A stretch of 58,142 nucleotides of DNA from assembly GCA_937951895.1 (NCBI GenBank), contig CALFER010000014.1, forward strand, positions 1 to 58,142, in the 5' to 3' direction. Position numbers and translations under genes: made by a program. The stretch comes from an uncultured bacterium (GTDB lineage Bacteria; CSSED10-310; CALFER01). Within the stretch, counting starts at the first letter, position 1; every line of letters starts with the position of its first letter. The notes beneath the pieces were generated by a model. That model was not told where the DNA came from. It was given only the letters and a program-made list of their open reading frames with translations, and did not search any database. Shown here one piece after another: positions 7,437-16,085 of the stretch.

Positions 7437-10358
7437 CTAGAAGAAGCGTTCTCCTCCGGAATCACCCATGGGCTTGAAGAAATCATCGCCGCCGTAAGGC
7501 ACGGGGTTGGCTTTGATGTCTTCGAGTTCATCGTAGAGATCCCCTCCCAGGTAATATTTTCCGGGAGGAGCGATCGTGCCGCCGCCGGAAAGAATGTCGA
7601 GTCCCGCTTTCACTTTTTCCTTCGTTGCAGGCATCTCGTAGATCCGGACGCCGCATGCCTTGTAGATCGCGTTTAAAACGGCGACGTGTCCCGATGACTG
7701 GAAGGCTTCGGACGCACCCGAGGACCCGAACGGGCCGGTCTTGTCGTCGCTTTCGTGATACAGCACGATGATATCGTCCGGGATGTCCTTGATGTACGGG
7801 ACTCCGCTCGAAGCGATGTTCGTGTGTTTCGTGACGTCTTCGTAGTTTTCGGAAAGAGCGAATCCGATACTGTGTGAAATGCCTCCGAACGCCTGGCCGT
7901 TGACCGCGTCGATGTTGCCGACCTTGCCGACATCCGCCACGCAGATGAATCGTGTCACGGTCGTTTTGCCCGTCCTGGTGTCGACAGCGACTTCTGCCAG
8001 GTTCAGAGCGTAGGTGAACGCGGGTGTCGGATCGCCGATACCGGTATTGGGATCAAGGCGGCTGAGGCCTGATCGGACGATGTTGCTGAACTTGCCTTCG
8101 TGTTTCGTCGGGATCCCCTCTTTGACCATTTCATCGTAAGACCGGAAGGTCCCGTCGGGTTTTCGCATGGCGTCCATGAGTTTCTTCGCGGCGATGATGG
8201 TGGCATTGCCGTTCATATAATGAGACCGGCTGCCGGCCGACATGCCACTGTCCGGGCAGATCTTGGTGTCGCTCTGGATCAGCTTGATCTGCTCCGGTGT
8301 GATCTTCAGCGGTTTGAGTGCTTCCAGTGTCACCATGAGCGAACCGATGTCGCCTCCCTGCCCGAGTTCCTGCCAGGTGTCGTATTTCGTGATCGTGTTG
8401 TCCGGATTCAGCTCAAGGATAACCGTCGCGTGATCAGTGGGACCTTCCGAAACATTGAATCCTCCCCATGCCAAACCGACGCCACGGCGCACTTCCGGCG
8501 TATCTTTTTCCCTGGCTTCCTTGATCGCTTTTTCGTAGTACGGCCGCATCATCTCCATCATATTGACCATCGGATAGAGTCTGAAGGGTCTGCTGTTGAG
8601 ATTCGTTTCGCCATCCCGTGCGACATTGCGAAGCCGGAACTCGAAGGGGTCGATACCGGCTTTTTCTGCGAGCATATCCATCAGAGCTTCGCTCAAGGTG
8701 TATGCCTGAGGTGATCCGTAGCTGCGATACGCTGTGCCGAAGTTATGATTGGTGATGGCGATTCGCGACAAACCGGCGACATTCGGCACGTAATACGGGA
8801 AGAAGGCGAAGCGGACCTGCTTGGTGATGATGTCGTCGCCGCCAAATGTATACGCGCCCTGATCCATTCCGAACTCGATCTCGACGGCCGTCAGCTTACC
8901 GTTCCTATCGCAGGCCGCACGTCCGTTTGAATGGCACGGACGGCGTTTTCCCGAAAAGTGTTGATGTTCTTCGTAGGTCATGGACAGCGCGCAAGGCATC
9001 CGGGTCACGACGGCGGCTGCTGCTGCCAGGCAGATATCGCCGGCGTTGGTCGACCAGCCGAAACTCGCACCGGTCGGATTCATGACGATACGGATCTTTT
9101 TCTTCGGGATCCCGATGGAGTCACCGATTCGGCCGATGGACGAGTAAACGCCCTGGGATTTGCACTGGATGGTCAGCATGCCGTCTTCGTCGAAGTATGC
9201 TTGGAGCGAATCACCTTCGATGGAGAGGTGGGGTTCGCGTGTCGAAAAGAAGCTGCCTTCCACGCTGTATTCTGCTTGATCGATGAGTTCCCTGACCTTG
9301 GAGGGGTCTTCCAGGCCGACACCTTTGAGCACGGGCTGTTTCGCGAAGACGTTGGGGGTTTCCTCGCGGATCCGGCCCGCATCCGGCATAGCCGCATCGA
9401 GATATCCGAGATACTCGGGCAGCTTTTCGATCTCGACCCGAACCTTCTCGGCGGCTTCACGGGCATGGTCTTTCGTATCGGCGCAGACCAGAGCGACCGG
9501 ATCACCATAACGATAGATCTTGTCTTCACACAGCACGTTCCGGGTCGGGACTGTCAGCGTGGTGCGCTCGTGGAAATGGCCTTCGGCCATGATGTTCGAA
9601 CCGCCCGCATCCTTGATATCCTTCGCCGTAACGATCTTGAAAACACCCGGCATTTTCTCGGCTTCACTCAGATCGATCTTCAGAATCTTCGCGTGGTGCG
9701 CGAGCTTCGGTTGTACCATGACGACATGGAGTGTTTCAGCGGGCATCTTGAGTTCCTGATCGTCACCGTAATCCGCCAGGCCGCATACTTTCGCAACGGC
9801 GGTCGGGCGCACGACCGGTTTCCCGTAGAACTCGCCGTCTGAGGGGTTTTTAAATGAGATATCCCCGATGGTTGCCTCGCCTCGCATGACTCTGGCGGCC
9901 GCCATGACCGCGTCGACGATCTGCTTGTATCCTGTGCAACGGCAGACGTTGCGATGCTTGTGGAACCAATCGCGGACATCCTCGCGTGTCGGGTTGACGT
10001 TTTCCTGGAGCAATGCATATGCCGAGACAATGAAACCGGGGATGCAGAAGCCACATTGCACGGCGCCGTAGTTCATCCAGGCGACCTGAATCGGGTGCAG
10101 GTTCGTCGGAGTGCCAACGCCCTCGATCGTCGTGATGGTGCTGTATTCCTCGATCGACGCGATTTTCTTGACGCATGACCGGATCAGTTTCCCGTTCAGA
10201 ATAATGGTGCATGAACCGCAAACACCCTTGTTGCATCCGACTTTGGTGCCGGTCAAACCCATCCGACGGAGAACATCGGCCAGCGAGTCCTTCTCAGGGT
10301 TGCACATGAACATCCGATTGACCCCGTTGATGTTCAGCCACATTTTTCTCAAGCTCAT
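7437..10358 (-). CDS. Molybdopterin-dependent aldehyde oxidoreductase (Mop type)
   Basis: 973 aa from an ATG preceded by GGAGGT. Xanthine oxidase family. A plant-type [2Fe-2S] domain (C42, C47, C50, C62) is followed by a second [2Fe-2S] domain (C102, C105, then C139/C141 in VCRCTGY). Two molybdopterin-binding regions follow (start near KVCGLADYGDD; later GASFGWSTNAGD and FRLRNVA). Near the C-terminus PFGSSGASEAF holds the position of the catalytic glutamate. There is no FAD domain, as in Desulfovibrio aldehyde oxidoreductase. Such enzymes oxidise aldehydes to acids using water and pass electrons out through the Fe-S centres. The linked CoA ligase, TrsS and TrsM suggest a specialised substrate. 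Minus-strand operon, second gene. Confidence 0.92.
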   Translation of the reverse strand: MSLRKMWLNINGVNRMFMCNPEKDSLADVLRRMGLTGTKVGCNKGVCGSCTIILNGKLIRSCVKKIASIEEYSTITTIEGVGTPTNLHPIQVAWMNYGAVQCGFCIPGFIVSAYALLQENVNPTREDVRDWFHKHRNVCRCTGYKQIVDAVMAAARVMRGEATIGDISFKNPSDGEFYGKPVVRPTAVAKVCGLADYGDDQELKMPAETLHVVMVQPKLAHHAKILKIDLSEAEKMPGVFKIVTAKDIKDAGGSNIMAEGHFHERTTLTVPTRNVLCEDKIYRYGDPVALVCADTKDHAREAAEKVRVEIEKLPEYLGYLDAAMPDAGRIREETPNVFAKQPVLKGVGLEDPSKVRELIDQAEYSVEGSFFSTREPHLSIEGDSLQAYFDEDGMLTIQCKSQGVYSSIGRIGDSIGIPKKKIRIVMNPTGASFGWSTNAGDICLAAAAAVVTRMPCALSMTYEEHQHFSGKRRPCHSNGRAACDRNGKLTAVEIEFGMDQGAYTFGGDDIITKQVRFAFFPYYVPNVAGLSRIAITNHNFGTAYRSYGSPQAYTLSEALMDMLAEKAGIDPFEFRLRNVARDGETNLNSRPFRLYPMVNMMEMMRPYYEKAIKEAREKDTPEVRRGVGLAWGGFNVSEGPTDHATVILELNPDNTITKYDTWQELGQGGDIGSLMVTLEALKPLKITPEQIKLIQSDTKICPDSGMSAGSRSHYMNGNATIIAAKKLMDAMRKPDGTFRSYDEMVKEGIPTKHEGKFSNIVRSGLSRLDPNTGIGDPTPAFTYALNLAEVAVDTRTGKTTVTRFICVADVGKVGNIDAVNGQAFGGISHSIGFALSENYEDVTKHTNIASSGVPYIKDIPDDIIVLYHESDDKTGPFGSSGASEAFQSSGHVAVLNAIYKACGVRIYEMPATKEKVKAGLDILSGGGTIAPPGKYYLGGDLYDELEDIKANPVPYGGDDFFKPMGDSGGERFF

Positions 10359-10397
10359 TCAGTGACCTCCATGACCCAATTCAGGGACAGTTGCGGG

Positions 10398-10838
10398 TTA
10401 TAACTCTTCTTCGAGAAATGAAACGATCGTTTCCACGTATTTCGAACAGGTTGCATGAATCTGCGGGAGCATGGCCGCGATTTCGACCGGGCTCATACCG
10501 CTCCGGTCGAAGCCGATCAGGTCATTGCACAGGCAGCTCCCGTGAGCGTTCCGGAACATCTCGATCAACTCTCGGGTCTTATCGCGTGTTCTGGTCTTCG
10601 CATCGATATCCGTTGGAGACGTGTTTCCATACTTCAGACCGATGATCATCAAAGCGCCGGTGAGAGCGCCGCAGGTTGATCCGAGGCCGCCCAGACCGCC
10701 GCCGAAGGGGGCGGCGATCTTCAGTGCGAGATCTCTCGACACCCCGAATTCCTCGCTGAAAACCGCGAACACCGATTGTGAGCAATGGAATCCGGATTTA
10801 AAGAGCTCGGTGGCTTCCCGAACATGATCTCTGAACAC
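10398..10838 (-). CDS. DVU_1555-type C-GCAxxG-C-C family protein
   Basis: 146 aa from a GTG at 10838 with AAGGAG five bases upstream. A longer frame from a GTG at 10907 is possible, but that codon has no usable ribosome-binding site and lies only about 6 bases from the predicted transcription start. The protein has the redox motif of the C_GCAxxG_C_C family: FHCSQSVFAVFSEEFG, then GGGLGGLGSTCGALTGALM, then SCLCNDLI and ATCSKYVETI. The four conserved cysteines suggest a bound metal cluster or a redox-active disulfide. It is the first gene of the seven-gene redox operon. Confidence 0.75.
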   Translation of the reverse strand: MFRDHVREATELFKSGFHCSQSVFAVFSEEFGVSRDLALKIAAPFGGGLGGLGSTCGALTGALMIIGLKYGNTSPTDIDAKTRTRDKTRELIEMFRNAHGSCLCNDLIGFDRSGMSPVEIAAMLPQIHATCSKYVETIVSFLEEEL

Positions 10839-10919
10839 ACGTACTCCTTCAGGCGATCGTGAGTGTAGCGCCGGGTAGTATCGGAGAAATTCCCGGTCGA
10901 ACGCCACGCTCCGGCAGAA

Positions 10920-10947
10920 ATTGTACTGCTTGAATCAGTGAAGTCAA
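10920..10947 (-). promoter_or_regulatory. Predicted sigma70 promoter of the redox operon
   Basis: On the minus strand TTGACT (10947-10942) and TACAAT (10925-10920) are separated by 16 bases, a close match to the housekeeping consensus. Predicted transcription start is near 10913. The nearest downstream gene is the C-GCAxxG-C-C protein, and no other strong promoter was seen before the following genes, so this may drive all seven. Confidence 0.55.
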
Positions 10948-10960
10948 ATGAGCCAATGTG

Positions 10961-11305
10961 CTACGGGTGCGCTGTCCCTGGCCATTTTATATCTCGGACC
11001 GATTCAACCAGATGGAGCAGGCTGGGTGCAACATTCCACTGACGGCCGTCGTCGGTGGCAACGCTGACAGTCTTTTTATTGAGGCGCATCACGAAGCCTT
11101 CGAGCAACTGGCCATCCGGGTTCAGGAAGCCGACCCGGTCGCCTCGGGTGAAACTGGTCATCAGCGACGTGGCGCGTGCCTGTGAGATGAGTTTGAGTCG
11201 TTCGACGATCAATCTGTTGAGAAAGAGCAGATCCTCTTCGTTGAGTCGCTTGATGGCCTCGACGGCGGAGACGCGGTCTGCAATTTTGACGCTGCCGGAA
11301 TTCAT
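10961..11305 (-). CDS. Small protein with KOW/SH3-like core, unknown function
   Basis: 114 aa from an ATG at 11305 preceded by GAGGT. The first half is helical (VSAVEAIKRLNEEDLLFLNRL). The second half is a small beta-barrel-like segment (FTRGDRVGFLNPDGQLLEG, then RLNKKTVSVATDDGRQWNV) resembling KOW-type folds in small nucleic-acid- or ribosome-associated proteins. No catalytic motif is seen. It lies just upstream of the redox operon promoter but is probably transcribed separately. Function not assigned. Confidence 0.6.
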   Translation of the reverse strand: MNSGSVKIADRVSAVEAIKRLNEEDLLFLNRLIVERLKLISQARATSLMTSFTRGDRVGFLNPDGQLLEGFVMRLNKKTVSVATDDGRQWNVAPSLLHLVESVRDIKWPGTAHP

Positions 11306-11596
11306 ACCTGCACCTCATGAGGAATGCGCGAGCGCGTGACGTTGATGTTCGTTTTGGGAAACGGACATTCAGCGAAGAACCAGCAGTTAATTATAGCATT
11401 TGCCTGGCGACCTGCAAAGCGGATGGAACTTCCCGGAAACCGGTCGTGCAGGTTGGGGGTTCCGGCGGGCTAAATCGCTCATGGAGCAAAAATATGGCGT
11501 TTGAGAAAGATTTCGAATATTGTGATGGATGCGACTCGTTGAAGATCATGACATTGACACGGCGGTTCATCCTATTTGTTTCGAGAAGGGGGTTGC

Positions 11597-12043
11597 ATGA
11601 AAACCATCATATTGATCGGGTTTGCATTCTGGATTGGAGCCGTCGGCAGTGCGCAATATCAAACACCGACACCCAGAGGGTATCCTGGACCCACTCGGAT
11701 GTCTCCTATCACTATCGACAACCAGGTTTACATTCTGGTCACCAACTCCTATGTGTATTACTTATCGCGGTCCCAGCCTGAAAAACTCTTCAAATTGCTC
11801 GATAACCAGCGTGTGGCGATCTCGGATCTGAGCCCCCGGATTCTCGAATCGATCCAACCCGAACCAAGCGGACTTTCGGTTAAAGCGGGTACAAATGTCA
11901 TCCTGCATTTTGCCGGTCAGGTTTGCCTTACGGGATTTTCCGGAAAAGGTACCATCTTTGGACGGGGGGGCGTCGAAGGCAGCATCCTGCACATTTATGA
12001 CTGCTCGTGGATCAATGGGGACCAGCGCAGTTCGTGCAGATGA
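11597..12043 (+). CDS. Secreted hypothetical protein
   Basis: 148 aa. The ATG at 11597 follows an AGGGGG-like ribosome-binding site and gives a clear Sec signal peptide (MKTIILIGFAFWIGAVGSAQ, likely cleaved after the SA/Q region). The mature part is beta-rich with SPITIDNQVYILVTNSYVYY and one Cys pair (CLTGFSG and YDC), plus a C-terminal Cys. No family recognised. It is isolated, with about 290 bases of non-coding DNA on either side. Confidence 0.55.
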   Translation: MKTIILIGFAFWIGAVGSAQYQTPTPRGYPGPTRMSPITIDNQVYILVTNSYVYYLSRSQPEKLFKLLDNQRVAISDLSPRILESIQPEPSGLSVKAGTNVILHFAGQVCLTGFSGKGTIFGRGGVEGSILHIYDCSWINGDQRSSCR

Positions 12044-12330
12044 GTTCATGTGATCAGGTTCAAATTCAAAGTGTTTTTCATCGAACGCTCGACCGGATTC
12101 CGACTTCAGATCCTTCTCAAATTGTTATGCAGTTTGATCATTCATGAATAGAACGGTTATAACAGGTTCCCAAGCTAAACACGCGGATGTATACGTGCTC
12201 TCTCCCTCGTTAGTGCACTTTTTAAACGACGATAAAAATCTCGTGTGATTCCTGTGTAAAAACGTCCGGGGTTGTGACCTGCCCCAGGGTTTGAGTCATT
12301 TTCAAAGTTAGTTATTGCAGAAAGAGGGAA
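12044..12330. other. Intergenic stretch, nothing recognised
   Basis: About 290 bases between convergent genes. I saw no RNA gene, no convincing repeat and no strong terminator; only a short CCTG/CAGG hairpin near 12280 followed by a few T residues, too weak to call. Confidence 0.4.
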
Positions 12331-12951
12331 TCAGGGTTGCCGGCCGAGTCTCCGGTTGATGAACTGCTCCACCAGCGCGGCCAGGGGGAAATAGATGATT
12401 CCAGCGACCAGAGCGCGCTGGGGTTCTGCTGCGAACAGAGCCGTTCCCCGGTCTGGAAAACAGCGGTCGAGCACCTCCGGAGTCAGGCCCAGCGCCGGCC
12501 AGGGGATCACGACGCTCACGAGAACCGCGAGGATCAGCAGTACGATCTCCGCGATGAACCGGAGCATTGTTTCGGCGGATTGCTCCACAATGTCCGTCGT
12601 GAACACGAGGAACCGGAGTCGTGTCCCGATCACGGCGAGATAGACGATGCCGGCATTCCTGATCCCGTCCTCGACGAGGATCCGTCCGAAGAGAAAGCCG
12701 GTCACGGCGATGAAGACCAGAATCCTGAAGAACCGGTTTCTGACAGATGAGATCGCGGCTGTCACAAAGAAACCGGTCATCAGCAAGGCTGTCTCGAGGC
12801 ACAAGATCGCACCGGCGGTGCGGATGAGTCCGTCCCCACCCGGAACAGACGGGAACACCCACGTCGCCAACATCATGAGCGCGACGAGCGCCATCGCGGC
12901 AGAAGACAGAACCTTGTCAGTCTTCGATTGATTCACAGTCGTTGCTGTCAT
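12331..12951 (-). CDS. Integral membrane protein of unknown function
   Basis: 206 aa from the ATG at 12951 (MTATTVNQSKTDK). The frame is open upstream to 13290 but that extension is hydrophilic and atypical, so the shorter start is preferred. Five to six hydrophobic helices are visible (AAMALVALMMLATWVF, GAILCLETALLMTGFFVTA, ILVFIAVTGFLFG, IVLLILAVLVSVVIPW, ALVAGIIYFPLAALVEQF), separated by short charged loops. No transporter or enzyme signature recognised. It is divergent from the McrB gene. Confidence 0.6.
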   Translation of the reverse strand: MTATTVNQSKTDKVLSSAAMALVALMMLATWVFPSVPGGDGLIRTAGAILCLETALLMTGFFVTAAISSVRNRFFRILVFIAVTGFLFGRILVEDGIRNAGIVYLAVIGTRLRFLVFTTDIVEQSAETMLRFIAEIVLLILAVLVSVVIPWPALGLTPEVLDRCFPDRGTALFAAEPQRALVAGIIYFPLAALVEQFINRRLGRQP

Positions 12952-13280
12952 GCACCGTTCTTCATAATGCTTTCTGTACTCAAGCCAGTCGTACCTTGTC
13001 AACCCGGTTTCGTCAGGCATCGGGTGAGCTGGATACCCGCTCGCAACCGTGTTGCCAATTTGCGGGCTTGCGGCACGGCGCTGCATCCGGAGGATATGAA
13101 TGCACTCCCAGGACAGTTTTTCCCTTGGTTCCTTTTCCTGGTGCTGGCGGGAATCTGTGTCCGTGGGCGGGAGGAAAGCCGCCTGTGCGTAAAAGCGCTC
13201 ACGTGGGACAGGAATCGATGGGAAACCCGTTTTACAGTTCGTTCTGCGACGCTGATTCCCTTGATCCTGGCAGATTCCGA

Positions 13281-13309
13281 TTGATCGCAAAGATCGATCA
13301 CATTATTCT
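13281..13309 (+). promoter_or_regulatory. Possible promoter upstream of mcrB-like gene
   Basis: TTGATC (13281-13286) and TATTCT (13304-13309) with a 17-base spacer lie about 65 bases upstream of the chosen McrB start. Each hexamer matches four of six consensus bases, so this is a suggestion only. Confidence 0.25.
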
Positions 13310-13373
13310 GAAACCTGGCGACTGGTTACATACTCAGATTTCATCAGGTAATACGGTTCGACCGGAGGTAAAC

Positions 13374-16085
13374 ATGGTATCAGACAGCGTGAAAATGACA
13401 CTTGAGGATCATTTGCTGGCGTTTGGAAAAATCGCAACTGCACGCCTGGGAGAAACAGACTTCATCGAAAAATCCTATGTTTTCTTCCGGGATTTTTTCA
13501 AAGCAGACAACCTCCGAAACGCTGAATGGGAAGATTTCCAGAAACTCGGTGATCATATTCATGCATTTCAGGCACTGGCTCTGTCGCGAGAAAAAGCTCT
13601 CGGGAACCCGAACCACCCGATTGAGCATTATCGAAAAGTATTTCTGTATTTGGTTTCCGGTGAAGAGGCGCTGGAAGAGCGAATCCGGAAGATCTTCATT
13701 GATCCGGAATACAAAATCAGATGTTTCGGTGAAAGTGCATGGAGCGAGATCATCGGTCAATTGTTTGCCGACACCTATTTGTTGTTCAACCATCGGGACC
13801 GTTTTGCGCTGAAACTGCTGGGAATCGACCCGGGATTCATCCGGGGGGACACGTTCCCCGATCAGTATTTCAAATTCAACAAAGCCATTCAGCCGGTCAG
13901 AGAAGCATATGGAAAAATCGTCGGCTCGAAAACCCACCTTCCGATCAATCTCGAAGTGGATCAATTTTTCCGTTATCTATATGAAGCTTACCATGTGATT
14001 CAGGGTGATTATACAATCTCCGAAACCCAAATGGATGCGTTGATGGAGCGATTCCGATGTAAATTTCCGGACTTCGTCGATTTTTCACGGTCAGGCGATG
14101 CTCTGAAGCGGGATGAACTTGATTACAAGCACAAGGCACTCAATCGGTTCCAGACAGAGATCGGGATGGAGACACTGAAACAATGGCTTGCTGAAGGCCA
14201 GGGACACAAAGCCGCAATTGAGCTCAGTAAACGCATTTCAACCAATATGATCCAGTTTAACTCCTGGCGCCTCAGTATCGGCAATGAAGATACGGCGATT
14301 TGCGAGATTCTGCAGGCATTCATTCAGGCAGCGGAACAGCCGGACATGAAGTCGGAAAATCTGAAACCCATATTTCAGGCTACACAAAAACATGGATTGA
14401 AACCTGCATGGGATACCCTGTCTGTCCTCTTATGGATATTAAATCCCAAGCTGTATGCTCCGGTAAAAATCCGGTATTTTCGTGGTCTGGCCACTGAACT
14501 GGGTCAGAAACTGCCGACTGGCCGCCCGTCCGAGCAGTCATACTGCCGGGTGATGGAATGGACAGGCGCGTTCCGGAAAGCATTGGAACCTTACAATCCC
14601 GGCGATTGGATCGATGTTCAGTCTTTCATCTGGGCCGTGTGCTCGGAAACCGACAAGGAAATTGCAGAAACGGATGGATACGAGTCGGATCAACCTGCTG
14701 CTGAAGATATTCCACTCCAATCAAACGCCGATTCCGTCGATAACCCTTCTTTTTACTGGCTCTTTATCAATCCGCGAATCTGGGATCCTTCGACCAGTGT
14801 TATCGGGGGGCGGCAAACGTATACCGCGGTAAATGAAAAAGGCAATAAAAGACAAATTTACAGGTATTTCAAAAACATCCAAACGGGTGATATCCTGGTT
14901 GGTTATGAATCCACTCCGAGGAAGGCCATCACATCGCTGTTCAGAGTAACCAGTCCGCTTCAGGATTCATCTGACGGTAAAAAGATTGAATTCGAGTTGA
15001 TCGAAAAAATCGCTCATCCGATCGGTCTGGATGCGTTGCTGGCCAATCCCGTTGTCAGCAAATGTGAGGCGTTCCGAAACTCCCAGGGAAGTCTTTTTTC
15101 TTTGACAAAGATGGAATATGAGGAAATCAAATCCATGATCGATTTGGTTACACTCGATCTGGAGGATGCTTGCCGAATGAATTCCCCTCTTGCCTCTCAA
15201 CGAGTCTATCCAATAGATGAGGCTATGGAAGGCCTGTTCATGCCGGAAACACAATTCCGGAACATGCTGGATCTCCTTCGTGTAAAGAAGAACATTATTC
15301 TGCAGGGACCGCCCGGAGTCGGCAAGTCTTTTATCGCCAGGCGCATCGCCAATTCGGTTATCGGATTCCGGGATACGGCGAACGTGGAAATGATCCAGTT
15401 TCATCAGTCTTACGCCTACGAGGACTTCATCCAGGGTTTCCGGCCCGGCCCGGATGGCCGATTTCTCTTGAAGGACGGCGTGTTTTTCTCCTTCTGCCGC
15501 CGTGCCATGCAGCATTTGGGCCTGCCGTTCGTGTTCATCATCGACGAGATCAACCGGGGAAATCTCAGTAAAATTTTCGGTGAGTTGATGTTGCTGATCG
15601 AGCATGACAAACGAGATCCGGCATATGCCATACCGCTGACGTATTCGAGTTCTGATGCCGAGCGATTCTATATTCCCGCTAATGTTCATCTGATCGGAAT
15701 GATGAACACGGCAGACAGGTCGCTGGCCATGGTGGATTACGCGTTGAGACGTCGTTTCAGCTTCATCAGCCTGGCACCGGCTTTTCAGGAACCGCGGTTC
15801 CGGGCATATCTTGCCGGCTGCGGAGTCGACTCCGGGTTGATCGCGTCGATCATCGATCGGATGACGTATCTGAACGATCAGATTGCCGGCGACTCCGGGA
15901 ATCTGGGAGAAGGGTATTGCATCGGTCACAGCTTTTTCTGTCCACCCGGCGGCGATGGAACCGTTTGCGACTCCGCCTGGTTCCAACGTGTTGTTCGATA
16001 CGAGATCGAGCCTTTGCTGTTGGAATACTGGTTCGAGGACAGGGACAAGGCAGCAAGTGCCATTCGGAGACTGATCGATGGCTGA
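13374..16085 (+). CDS. mcrB: McrB-like GTP-dependent restriction motor with EVE-like domain
   Basis: 903 aa from the ATG at 13374, chosen because GGAGGT lies just upstream; the longer frame from 12942 reads antisense to the membrane-protein gene. The N-terminal ~450 residues are helical and not recognised. Residues ~458-590 (FYWLFINPRIWD, then YRYFKNIQTGDILVGYES) resemble an EVE domain, a reader of modified bases. The AAA+ motor follows: Walker A LQGPPGVGKSF at ~642-652, Walker B FVFIIDEINRGN at ~718-729, and MMNTADRSLAMVDYALRRRF, the McrB signature. McrB motors use GTP to translocate DNA and activate the McrC nuclease at modified cytosines. It is about twice the length of E. coli McrB. The mcrC start overlaps its end by 8 bases. 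Confidence 0.88.
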   Translation: MVSDSVKMTLEDHLLAFGKIATARLGETDFIEKSYVFFRDFFKADNLRNAEWEDFQKLGDHIHAFQALALSREKALGNPNHPIEHYRKVFLYLVSGEEALEERIRKIFIDPEYKIRCFGESAWSEIIGQLFADTYLLFNHRDRFALKLLGIDPGFIRGDTFPDQYFKFNKAIQPVREAYGKIVGSKTHLPINLEVDQFFRYLYEAYHVIQGDYTISETQMDALMERFRCKFPDFVDFSRSGDALKRDELDYKHKALNRFQTEIGMETLKQWLAEGQGHKAAIELSKRISTNMIQFNSWRLSIGNEDTAICEILQAFIQAAEQPDMKSENLKPIFQATQKHGLKPAWDTLSVLLWILNPKLYAPVKIRYFRGLATELGQKLPTGRPSEQSYCRVMEWTGAFRKALEPYNPGDWIDVQSFIWAVCSETDKEIAETDGYESDQPAAEDIPLQSNADSVDNPSFYWLFINPRIWDPSTSVIGGRQTYTAVNEKGNKRQIYRYFKNIQTGDILVGYESTPRKAITSLFRVTSPLQDSSDGKKIEFELIEKIAHPIGLDALLANPVVSKCEAFRNSQGSLFSLTKMEYEEIKSMIDLVTLDLEDACRMNSPLASQRVYPIDEAMEGLFMPETQFRNMLDLLRVKKNIILQGPPGVGKSFIARRIANSVIGFRDTANVEMIQFHQSYAYEDFIQGFRPGPDGRFLLKDGVFFSFCRRAMQHLGLPFVFIIDEINRGNLSKIFGELMLLIEHDKRDPAYAIPLTYSSSDAERFYIPANVHLIGMMNTADRSLAMVDYALRRRFSFISLAPAFQEPRFRAYLAGCGVDSGLIASIIDRMTYLNDQIAGDSGNLGEGYCIGHSFFCPPGGDGTVCDSAWFQRVVRYEIEPLLLEYWFEDRDKAASAIRRLIDG

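Noticed and set aside
8931..9842. 303-codon plus-strand frame inside the aldehyde oxidoreductase gene
   Set aside because: It is an antisense shadow in GC-rich coding DNA with no family and no ribosome-binding site.
12952..13290. Long N-terminal extension of the membrane protein
   Set aside because: The extra 113 residues are hydrophilic and low in typical composition and overlap the McrB upstream region; the ATG at 12951 is the natural start.
12942..13373. N-terminal extension of the McrB-like protein from 12942
   Set aside because: The extension is antisense to the membrane-protein gene and has no ribosome-binding site, while 13374 has GGAGGT.
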